Below, in pieces: positions 35,204 through 45,747 of a stretch of 64,000 nucleotides of DNA. The DNA lies in NCBI RefSeq assembly GCF_900110505.1, contig NZ_FODZ01000001.1, forward strand, positions 316,053-380,052, read 5' to 3'. The translations under genes and the position numbers were made by a program. Origin of the DNA: Luteibacter sp. UNC138MFCol5.1. GTDB lineage: Bacteria > Pseudomonadota > Gammaproteobacteria > Xanthomonadales > Rhodanobacteraceae. Under the pieces are notes generated by a model, which worked only from the letters and a program-made list of their open reading frames with translations, was not told where the DNA came from and searched no databases. The number at the start of each line of letters is the position of its first letter. Positions within the stretch are counted from its first letter, which is position 1.

Positions 35204-38164
35204 ATGGATGGCACGGCGCTCAAGCTGGCGAGTCGGAAGCGCGTGCGCCACGCGCGACTGGCCGTCTGGGCCGTGGCCGTGGCGCTGTCCGTCGGCGTGG
35301 TCGCCCTGGTCACGCTGCTGCAGCTCGACGGGTACCGGAGCATGCTCGGCAACGCCCGCCGCCAGCTCTCCGGGTCGGCCTCCGGCACCGTCCGGATGAT
35401 CGACCAGGACATCGACGCCAGCCTGGGACCGCTGCTCGCGTTGCGTAACGCGGTGGACGGTCCCGAACCCGGCGCCCTGCACGCGCGCCTCGCGGAGGTG
35501 CAGGCCCGCCACCCGGAATTACCCGCCTTCGTGGCGCTCGACGCCGACGGCCGCCTCATCGCCTCCACCAGCGTGCCGCTGCTGGACTGGCGCGGGAGCC
35601 TCGCCGCCCCTCGGCGCATGGCGCTCGGCGCCAGCGTGCGCGTGCGCATCGCCGACCGCCAAGGCGCGGAGCCACCGGCGATCCGGGTCCTCGTCGATGC
35701 GCGCGTTCCGCAGCCGGCCGCGTTCGGCACGCTGATCGACGCCGCGCGCGTGCGCGACGGGATGCGCCATTCGCTGCTCGGGCTCAACGCGTCGATGACC
35801 GTCTTCTCGCTCGACGGCCGTCCGTTCGCCACGAATCGCGACGACATCGACGCGCGCTGGACGCGCCCCTTGCCGGCGTCGGGACAGGTCGGACACTACG
35901 ACGACGACGACCGTCTCTACGCCTGGCAGGCGTCCGCGCGCTATCCGTTCGTCGCGCTGGTCAGCCTCGACCGCAACGGCATCGTCGCCGACTGGATGCG
36001 CCAGGCGCGACCGTCGATGCTGGCCACCCTGGCGCTCGTCCTGCTGCTCAACGGCTTCGCCGCGCTGTTCGACCGCGCCTACCGCCGCCAGACGCGCCTC
36101 GTCGACGCGTTGTCGCGCAGCGCCCGACATCTCGGCGACGTGCAGCGCACCGGTCACATCGGCCTGTGGGAAGCCGATCTGGTCAACCAGACCATCGCGT
36201 GGTCGGGTCTCGTCCACGAGATCACCGGTCTTCCGCCCGAGCGCGTGGGCGGGCGCATCGGCACCTATTACAAGCTGGTGCATCCCGCCGACCAGTCCGA
36301 CATCGTCGAGTGGCTCCGGCTGTTCTCCCATGGCGACGGGCCTTACGAGTGCGAACATCGCCTGTGCCGGCCGGATGGACGCGAGGTGCGCGTGAACCTG
36401 CGCGCGGCGCGGATCACGAACGAGGAAGGTCATTCCATCCTCTCGGGCACGATCAGCGAAATCACGGTGCTGCACGAGACGCGGCAGCGGCTCGAGAACA
36501 TCGACCGCGACCTCGCGGCCAGCGAGGCGGCCTATCGTCAGCTGCTGGCGCGGATGCCGCTGCCGCTGCTGATCGTTCGCGAAGGCTGCATCGAATACGC
36601 GAACCACCTCGCGGAAGAACGGCTCGGCAGCATGGCCGCGCCGCTGGTCGGGCGCCGGGCGGCGAACTTCCTCGATGCCGAGGCGCTCGAAGCGATCGAC
36701 CGCGGCGCGCCGGAAGGCACCAATGCGACGGCGTGGATCGAGCCCGAATACGGCATGCCCTTCGAAGCGGAACTGGCGCTGTCCGACTACCGCGACCCGC
36801 GCGGCCGCGGCACGCTGGCGATCATCCGCGACGTCACGGAGCAGCGGCGCTACGAGGATCGCCTGAACCACCAGGCGACGCACGACGAACTGACCGGCCT
36901 GCCCAACCGGCGCGCGCTGCGCGAGCGCCTCGACGCGCTCCTCGTGGAGTCGGTCGCCGCGGGGACGGGCCTCATGGTGATGTTCATCGACCTCGACCAC
37001 TTCAAGGTGATCAACGACGCGCTCGGTCACGTGCTGGGCGACCAGGTGCTGCGCGACATCAGCCTGCGCCTCGGCGACGTGCTCGGCGCGCAGGGCCACG
37101 TGGGCCGCTTCGGCGGCGACGAGTTCGTCGCGATGGTGCCCTTCGACGAGTCCCCGGTGAAGGCCGTCGAGATCCTCCCCCGGCTGCAGCGCGCGATCGA
37201 GGAGCCGCTCGCGGTCGACGGCACGCTGCAGCGCCTGAAGTGCAGCATCGGCGTCGCGTTCGCGACGCGCGACGGCGCCGACGCGGATACGCTCATCCGC
37301 AACGCCGACACCGCGATGTACGACGCGAAGCGCTCGGGCCGGCACGCTTGGCGCTGCTATTCCGCGGAGATGCATGCCACGGCGATGGCGCGCCTGAACG
37401 TGCTGACGCGGCTGTCGGAAGCCAACCTCGACAACGAACTCGCGCTCGCGTGGCAGACGCAGCACGACGGTGCCGACGGCACGGTCACCGGCGTCGAGGT
37501 GCTCCTGCGCTGGCCCTCGGCGCCGGGCGACCTGCTCGGCAACGAACGCCTCGTGCCGCTGCTCGAGGAAACGGGCGCGATCGTGCCGATCGGCCAGTGG
37601 GTGCTGCGCGAGGCCTGCCGGCAGCAGCGGCTGGTGCTCGAGACGCTCGGCCAGCACTGCCGCATCGCGGTGAACGTCTCCGCGCAGCAGCTGGTGCATA
37701 CCGACCTCGCGGCGGAAGTCCGGCGCATCCTGGACGAGACGGGCGCGCGCGCGTCGGCGCTCGAGCTGGAGCTCACCGAAAGCGCCTTCATGCACGAGCC
37801 CGAGCGCGCCATCCGCACCTTGCACGAGCTACGCGCGATGGGCGTGACCATCGCGCTCGACGATTTCGGCACCGGCTACTCCAACCTCACGTATCTGTCG
37901 CGCCTCCCGCTGGACAAGATCAAGATCGACCGGCACTTCACGGCGCGCATCGAAGAAGACCACTTCGACACCGCGATCTGCCGCTCCATCGTCTTCCTCG
38001 CGCGCAACCTCGACCTGCACGTGGTGGCCGAGGGTGTCGAAACCGAAAGGCAGCGGCGCTGGCTGCTCGACGAGGCGTGCGTCGCGATGCAGGGCTATTT
38101 CTTCTCCCGGCCCGTGCCGGTCGAGCAGCTCGGGCGCGACAGGCAGGTCGATCGGGTGACCTAG
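35204..38164 (+). CDS. GGDEF/EAL c-di-GMP protein with periplasmic sensor and PAS domains
   Basis: A 986-residue inner-membrane protein. Membrane helices lie near residues 18-40 and 272-292 and enclose a roughly 230-residue periplasmic sensor. Two PAS-like domains (about 315-425 and 440-550) follow, then GGDEF (motif GRFGGDEF near 636) and EAL (about 730-980). GGDEF is intact, but the usual inhibitory RxxD before it reads GAQG. The EAL signature is EVL in GVEVLLRW, while the other catalytic parts (NVSAQQL, ELTESAF, DDFGTGYS, VVAEGVET) are kept. It may make or break c-di-GMP. ATG 35204 opens a polar tail before helix 1. A frame start 168 bases earlier lacks support. Confidence 0.9.
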   Translation: MDGTALKLASRKRVRHARLAVWAVAVALSVGVVALVTLLQLDGYRSMLGNARRQLSGSASGTVRMIDQDIDASLGPLLALRNAVDGPEPGALHARLAEVQARHPELPAFVALDADGRLIASTSVPLLDWRGSLAAPRRMALGASVRVRIADRQGAEPPAIRVLVDARVPQPAAFGTLIDAARVRDGMRHSLLGLNASMTVFSLDGRPFATNRDDIDARWTRPLPASGQVGHYDDDDRLYAWQASARYPFVALVSLDRNGIVADWMRQARPSMLATLALVLLLNGFAALFDRAYRRQTRLVDALSRSARHLGDVQRTGHIGLWEADLVNQTIAWSGLVHEITGLPPERVGGRIGTYYKLVHPADQSDIVEWLRLFSHGDGPYECEHRLCRPDGREVRVNLRAARITNEEGHSILSGTISEITVLHETRQRLENIDRDLAASEAAYRQLLARMPLPLLIVREGCIEYANHLAEERLGSMAAPLVGRRAANFLDAEALEAIDRGAPEGTNATAWIEPEYGMPFEAELALSDYRDPRGRGTLAIIRDVTEQRRYEDRLNHQATHDELTGLPNRRALRERLDALLVESVAAGTGLMVMFIDLDHFKVINDALGHVLGDQVLRDISLRLGDVLGAQGHVGRFGGDEFVAMVPFDESPVKAVEILPRLQRAIEEPLAVDGTLQRLKCSIGVAFATRDGADADTLIRNADTAMYDAKRSGRHAWRCYSAEMHATAMARLNVLTRLSEANLDNELALAWQTQHDGADGTVTGVEVLLRWPSAPGDLLGNERLVPLLEETGAIVPIGQWVLREACRQQRLVLETLGQHCRIAVNVSAQQLVHTDLAAEVRRILDETGARASALELELTESAFMHEPERAIRTLHELRAMGVTIALDDFGTGYSNLTYLSRLPLDKIKIDRHFTARIEEDHFDTAICRSIVFLARNLDLHVVAEGVETERQRRWLLDEACVAMQGYFFSRPVPVEQLGRDRQVDRVT

Positions 38165-38285
38165 GCGAGCTGGCGCGTCGTTCGCCTGATGCGCCAATCC
38201 GTTCTCCGCACGGCGATTTATCGCCGACCGTCGCGCGCCTACATTGAACGGGTGGCATCAGGCCTCGTCCCCCGGTGATTTCCCC

Positions 38286-39062
38286 ATGTTCCGCGCCCCC
38301 GCGATCTTCGTCTCCCACGGTGCCCCGACCTTCGCGCTGGAGCCCGGCCTGCTCGGCTCCCGCCTCACCGACCTCGGCGAGCGCATCGCGGCCGCGTCGG
38401 CCATCGTCGTCGTGTCGCCGCATTGGCAGACCTGCGGCGTGCGTGTGACCGGGGCGGAGCGTCCGCCGACCATCCACGACTTCGGCGGCTTTCCCCCGCC
38501 GCTGTATTCGCTGACCTACCCGTCGCCCGGCGCCCCCGGGCTCGCGGCGGAAACGGCCTCGCTGCTGATCGACGGTGGCTTCGTGGCGATGGTCGACGCC
38601 GAGCGCGGCTACGACCATGGCGCCTGGGTGCCCCTGCGCTACCTGCGGCCCGACGCGGACACGCCGGTCATCCAGGTATCCATGCCGCACAACCTCGACG
38701 CGGCCACCGCGTTGCGCCTGGGCCGGACGCTGGCACCCTTGCGCGATCGCGGCGTGGCGATCGTGGGCTCAGGCAGCCTCACGCACAACCTCCATGAAGT
38801 GCGCCGCGACGGCGATGTCGCCGATTACGCGCGCGCCTTCGCCGCATGGAGCCGCAAGGCCGTGTTGGAAGACGACGTCGATGCGCTGCGCGATTACCGC
38901 AGCGTGGCGCCGAGCGCGATCCGCGCCCATCCCACCGAGGAACACTACCTCCCGCTGCTGGTCGCCCGCGGCGCGGCGGGCAACGACACGCCCGTGGCGA
39001 TCGATGGCGGCATCACGTACGGGGTGCTGTCGATGGATTCGTATGCGTGGGGCGTCTCGTAG
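38286..39062 (+). CDS. Extradiol ring-cleavage dioxygenase, YgiD/LigB family
   Basis: A 258-residue cytoplasmic enzyme of the 4,5-DOPA dioxygenase/LigB type. Metal-site histidines are seen in IFVSHGAPTF, VVSPHWQT and SLTHNLHE. Other family segments are YDHGAWVPLRYL, SMPHNLDA and HPTEEHYLPLLVA. E. coli YgiD cleaves DOPA in vitro, and the natural substrate is unclear. ATG 38286 starts the conserved region. An earlier in-frame ATG adds 14 residues that lack family character. Confidence 0.9.
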   Translation: MFRAPAIFVSHGAPTFALEPGLLGSRLTDLGERIAAASAIVVVSPHWQTCGVRVTGAERPPTIHDFGGFPPPLYSLTYPSPGAPGLAAETASLLIDGGFVAMVDAERGYDHGAWVPLRYLRPDADTPVIQVSMPHNLDAATALRLGRTLAPLRDRGVAIVGSGSLTHNLHEVRRDGDVADYARAFAAWSRKAVLEDDVDALRDYRSVAPSAIRAHPTEEHYLPLLVARGAAGNDTPVAIDGGITYGVLSMDSYAWGVS

Positions 39063-39074
39063 CTCGTCATAAAT

Positions 39075-39117
39075 TTACCCGGAACTTATTGCGTCCGATA
39101 TTTAACCCGGGTAATAT
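39075..39117 (+). promoter_or_regulatory. Promoter with palindromic operator for the DUF2239 gene
   Basis: TTGCGT (39089-39094), a 17-base spacer and TAATAT (39112-39117) lie just before the start codon at 39125, so the message should be leaderless or nearly so. TTACCCGG (39075-39082) and CCGGGTAA (39107-39114) form a perfect 8-bp inverted repeat around the -35, overlapping the -10. Confidence 0.6.
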
Positions 39118-39124
39118 GTGAGGC

Positions 39125-39679
39125 ATGGCTACTTACACCGCTTTTCATCACCACACCCGCATCGCCGCGGGCTCCCTGATCGCCGTCGCCGAGCGCTGCA
39201 AGGCGTTCCTCGACGCCGATCCGAACGGGATGCCCATCGTCTACGACGACGCCACCGGCCGACCCGTCGACATCGATTACCGCGGCAGCACCCATGACGT
39301 GCTGGCGCGCCTGGCTGCCGCCGAGCCGGCGACCCGGCGCGGACCGGGACGGCCGAAGCTGGGCGTCGTGGCGCGTGAGGTCACCCTGCTGCCGAGGCAC
39401 TGGGACTGGCTGGCGGCGCAGCCGGGCGGTGCCTCCGTGGCGCTGCGCAAGCTCGTCGAGGCCGCCCGTCGCGAGACCGGCGCCGCGGACGAGGTCCGTC
39501 AGGCGAGCGAGGCGGTGGACCGTGTGATGCTCGCGCTCGCTGGCGATCTACCGGGGTACGAGGAGGCGTCGCGGGCGTTCCATCGTGGCGAGGTCGGCCG
39601 CTTCGACGAACTGACGGAGGCGTGGCCAGTGGACGTGAGGGATTACGTGCGGAGCGTGGCGGCCCGGGTGGCACTGTAG
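39125..39679 (+). CDS. DUF2239 family protein
   Basis: A 184-residue soluble protein recognised as DUF2239 by its start (TAFHHHTRIAAGSLIAVAER), the segment VYDDATGRPVDIDYRGS and the Arg-rich RRGPGRPKLGVVAREVTLL. It has the C-terminal helical half PGYEEASRAFHRGEVGRFD. The function of the family is unknown. The basic GRPKLG stretch followed by helices would suit DNA or nucleotide contact, which with the palindrome over its promoter raises the idea of self-regulation. Confidence 0.8.
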   Translation: MATYTAFHHHTRIAAGSLIAVAERCKAFLDADPNGMPIVYDDATGRPVDIDYRGSTHDVLARLAAAEPATRRGPGRPKLGVVAREVTLLPRHWDWLAAQPGGASVALRKLVEAARRETGAADEVRQASEAVDRVMLALAGDLPGYEEASRAFHRGEVGRFDELTEAWPVDVRDYVRSVAARVAL

Positions 39680-39725
39680 GAATTCGGCGGTTCGGCGTCA
39701 CTTGCCGTCGGCCCGCTGTCGCGGA

Positions 39726-39795
39726 ATCGCCGATGCGATCGGCTCCCGCCCTTTTCGCCCGCTACCGGAGGGTGGGAGCCGATCGTATCGGCGAT
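39726..39795. repeat. REP-type palindrome (family B)
   Basis: ATCGCCGATGCGATCGGCTC on the left pairs with GAGCCGATCGTATCGGCGAT on the right, with one mismatch, around a short spacer containing CCCGCCC and GGGTGGG. It lies between the convergent DUF2239 and RND genes, where it may serve as a terminator. Confidence 0.85.
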
Positions 39796-39816
39796 GGGTC
39801 CGCGAGAACGCCGCGC

Positions 39817-43002
<3,186 letters not shown>

Positions 43003-43085
43003 GACACTTCCTGTGATCGCGGGAAGACACCCCGCGCCCGCGAACTTTATGACTTCATGCGCGTTTCGTCGCGTGTGCCTTTAGT

Positions 43086-43115
43086 GGGGCCCCTGCCGGA
43101 AGGCAGGGGTGCCCC
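43086..43115 (-). terminator. Terminator hairpin after btuB
   Basis: GGGGCCCCTGCC pairs with GGCAGGGG-T-GCCCC around a GGAA loop. It is a very stable stem 14 bases past the btuB stop, though no long T run follows. Confidence 0.7.
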
Positions 43116-43129
43116 GTTCGGGTTCGGTC

Positions 43130-45010
43130 TCAACGCACCGGCGAATAGCGGACCGTCAGGTAATACGTCCGCCCGAGCTGGTTGTAGTACGACGCGGTCT
43201 CGTAGCGCTTGTCGGCCACGTTGGCGACCCGGCCCTGCACGCTCCACGCCGTGTCCAGGTGCCAGGTCGCGCGCAGGTCGGCCGTCGCGTAGCCGCCGAG
43301 ACGGCGGGTGTTGGCCGCGTCGTCGTAGCTGTAGCCGGCCGAGTACACCGAACCGCCGACGGTGACGGGACCGAGGTCCTTGTCGAGGTCGGCGCGCGCG
43401 ATGCGGCGCGGGCGGCGGGCGAGCAGGTTGTCCTTCTGGACGCCGTCGTCCCGGTTCTCCGGCTGCTGGAACGTCAGGTAGCCGCGCACGTGCCAGCCGT
43501 CGACATCGGCGCCGACCTGGCCCTCGAGGCCGCGGATGCGCGCCTTGCTCACGTTGATCGGGAGGAAGTTCGCGTCGAAGCCGATCAGGTCGTCGACCGT
43601 GGTCTGGTAGGCGTTGACGGCCCAGTTCCACACGCCGGGACGGGCGGACAGGCCGATCTCCGCGGTCCGCGACTTCTCCGGCTTCAGGTCGACCGGCGCG
43701 CCGTACGGGTAGAACTCGTCGTTGAAGGTCGGCGCATGGAAAGCCGTGCCGTACGAGGCCGTGACCTTCATGCCGTTGTCGAAGCGGAAGCCGTACGCCG
43801 CCGAGCCGGTGGTGTGGTTGCCGAACTGCGTGTTGTGGTCGTGGCGCGCCGAGAGCTGGATCTCGTGAGGCCCGAACACGCCCTGGTAGAGGGCGAACAC
43901 GCCCGTGTTGTTACGGGTGTCCTTGAGGTAATCCGTATCGCTCTTGAGCTTTTCCTGCTGGTAGTCGACGCCGACCGAGAGCGTCTGGTCCTTCGCCAGC
44001 GTGAAGTCGTTCTGCCAGGTGGCCTGGTTGCGCTTCGAATACAGATAACCCACGCGCGCCTTGTCGACACCGTAATCGACGAAGTCGAGCGTCTTGTCCG
44101 CGCCGTCGAGGTAATTGTCCGCGCGGTCCTGGTTCTGGCCGAGGCTCAGCGACATGCGCCAGTCGGCCATCGCATCGAAGGCGAGCTTCGCGCCGGCCAC
44201 CTGCTGCGAGCGACGGGTGAAGTTCTGGAAGTCGCCGTCGTATTCGATGTCGCCCTTGCTGCGCAGCCAGCTGCCCGTCAACTCGGTGCCATCGTCCCAG
44301 CGGTAGCCGCCCGAGAGCGCGCCGTTGTACGTGCGGTAGGCGTCGTGGTCGGGCTCGTCGGTGAAGCAGCCCTGGAACGCCGTGCCCGCGCCGATGCGGC
44401 AGGCATTGATGCCCGAGGTGTACTGGCCGCCGAGGCTGGCGTTGTACCAGGCGTGTTGCGTGCCGCCGGAGATCCCGACCTGTCCCGCCGTGTAACCGTG
44501 GCTGCCGCCGGTGACGGAGAGCGACGGTGTCGGCGCTTCGCCGGCCTGCCCGCGACGGGTGAAGATCTGGATGACGCCGCCGATGGCGTCGGAGCCATAG
44601 AGCGACGAACGCGGCCCGCGGACGACCTCGATGCGGTCGATCTGGTCGACCGGCAGCTGCTCGTAGGCGGGCAGGCCCGCACCCACGGTACCGACGCGGA
44701 CACCATCGACGAGTACCAGCGTGTGCGCGGAGTTCGTGCCACGCATGAACAACGAGGTCTGCTGGCCGATGCCGCCGGTGTTGGCCACGTTGACCCCCGG
44801 CAGGCCCGTGAGCAGATCGCGCAGCTCGACCGGCTGCAGGCGCTCGATGTCCTCGCGCGTGATCACGGTGACCGGTGCGAGCACGTCGTCCACCGGCGTC
44901 GGCGCGCGGTTGGCGGTCACCACCACGGCATCGAGCTGATCGGGGGTGTCCGCGGCGTGCGCCATGGCGATGGACGACAGCAGGGCCGTCGCGAGCAGGG
45001 TCTTCTTCAT
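43130..45010 (-). CDS. btuB: TonB-dependent vitamin B12 receptor BtuB
   Basis: A 626-residue outer-membrane receptor. The signal peptide (LLATALLSSIAMAHA) is followed by the TonB box DAVVVTA, the plug domain (TPVDDVLAPVTVITREDIER, RGPRSSLYGSDAIGGVIQIF) and a 22-strand barrel ending TYYLTVRYSPVR. It imports cobalamin with TonB energy. A cobalamin riboswitch in the leader supports the substrate. ATG 45010 is used because it opens the signal peptide. Longer frames run through the riboswitch. Confidence 0.92.
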   Translation of the reverse strand: MKKTLLATALLSSIAMAHAADTPDQLDAVVVTANRAPTPVDDVLAPVTVITREDIERLQPVELRDLLTGLPGVNVANTGGIGQQTSLFMRGTNSAHTLVLVDGVRVGTVGAGLPAYEQLPVDQIDRIEVVRGPRSSLYGSDAIGGVIQIFTRRGQAGEAPTPSLSVTGGSHGYTAGQVGISGGTQHAWYNASLGGQYTSGINACRIGAGTAFQGCFTDEPDHDAYRTYNGALSGGYRWDDGTELTGSWLRSKGDIEYDGDFQNFTRRSQQVAGAKLAFDAMADWRMSLSLGQNQDRADNYLDGADKTLDFVDYGVDKARVGYLYSKRNQATWQNDFTLAKDQTLSVGVDYQQEKLKSDTDYLKDTRNNTGVFALYQGVFGPHEIQLSARHDHNTQFGNHTTGSAAYGFRFDNGMKVTASYGTAFHAPTFNDEFYPYGAPVDLKPEKSRTAEIGLSARPGVWNWAVNAYQTTVDDLIGFDANFLPINVSKARIRGLEGQVGADVDGWHVRGYLTFQQPENRDDGVQKDNLLARRPRRIARADLDKDLGPVTVGGSVYSAGYSYDDAANTRRLGGYATADLRATWHLDTAWSVQGRVANVADKRYETASYYNQLGRTYYLTVRYSPVR

Positions 45011-45167
45011 GGAACCGTCTTCCTCCGCCGCGTGACGCGGCCATACGAAAGGTCGCGCGAGGAGGACGGGCAGCGAACGGCGAACGGGAGGGAAGACCCG
45101 GCGGCTGTCCGGATCCGCCCTCCGCGAATCGACCGAAACAGGAGCGCCCGCCAGACAAGGGGCGGGT

Positions 45168-45388
45168 CGCTTCATCGGGCCGGTCTCCGGACTCGCGCGT
45201 GCCAGGACTGGCCGGAACCGGTGCCTTCCCGCTTTCGCAGTGGCGCATGACCGGTTCCACGGGGCCCCTGACCGGGACCAGCCGTCGACGCTTACCGTTG
45301 CGGGGGCAGTGCCGGCCTTGCCACGAACGACGTGGCGCACCGGCTTCCCGTTTCATCCCCTGGCCGACGCCAGCGGGACACCCGAACG
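45168..45388 (-). promoter_or_regulatory. Cobalamin (B12) riboswitch
   Basis: On the minus strand, reading toward btuB, the leader shows the hallmarks of the cobalamin aptamer in order: GATGAAACGGGAAGCCGGTG, CACTGCCCCCGCAACGGTAA, GCCACTG (45238-45244) and the B12 box AGTCCGGAGACCGGCC (about 45178-45193). High cobalamin should fold it to shut down btuB, probably by hiding the ribosome binding site. About 160 bases separate it from the start codon. Confidence 0.93.
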
Positions 45389-45459
45389 GCGCGGATGCTA
45401 CCGCGCAGGGCCCCGAAAGTCACTGCGCCCGATCGGTGGCAGCGGAGCTGGCCGCGATT

Positions 45460-45573
45460 CACGTAACCGATTACGTGGCGCCCGCAGCTAACACGTAACA
45501 TGTTGACTCGAAACGATTTCGCTTGAATGTTCTTAACATGCACTTGACCATCGCAAAATGCTTCGATTACAAC
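45460..45573 (+). promoter_or_regulatory. Palindromes and promoter before the Oar-like receptor
   Basis: This AT-richer stretch holds CACGTAA/TTACGTG (45460-45477, 4-base loop), a related CACGTAAC and AACATGTT just after, and CGAAA/TTTCG. A possible promoter TTGACC (45544-45549) and ATTACA (45566-45571) follows. Several sites of the CGTAA type suggest a dimeric regulator. The rest of the long leader to 45748 holds the hairpin listed next and no gene. Confidence 0.45.
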
Positions 45574-45694
45574 CGTAACAGATTGCCGTAAGGGGCGATT
45601 TGTTACGCCACGGGGAGAACGCGTCCCGGCGGCTGGATTTCCCGGGAGGGGAACAGGCTGGCGAGACGTGGTTTACGGCGATCGAGAACAACGT

Positions 45695-45723
45695 CCGGTC
45701 CGCGCTTTGTGACCGGCTTTTTC
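45695..45723 (+). terminator. Attenuator-like hairpin in receptor leader
   Basis: CCGGTC (45695-45700) pairs with GACCGG (45711-45716), followed at once by CTTTTTC. This is the form of an intrinsic terminator, placed inside the 5' leader 25 bases before the receptor start rather than after a gene. It could work as an attenuator. The stem is short (6 bp). Confidence 0.45.
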
Positions 45724-45747
45724 TTGCGGTTTCCTGGGGAGACAAAC

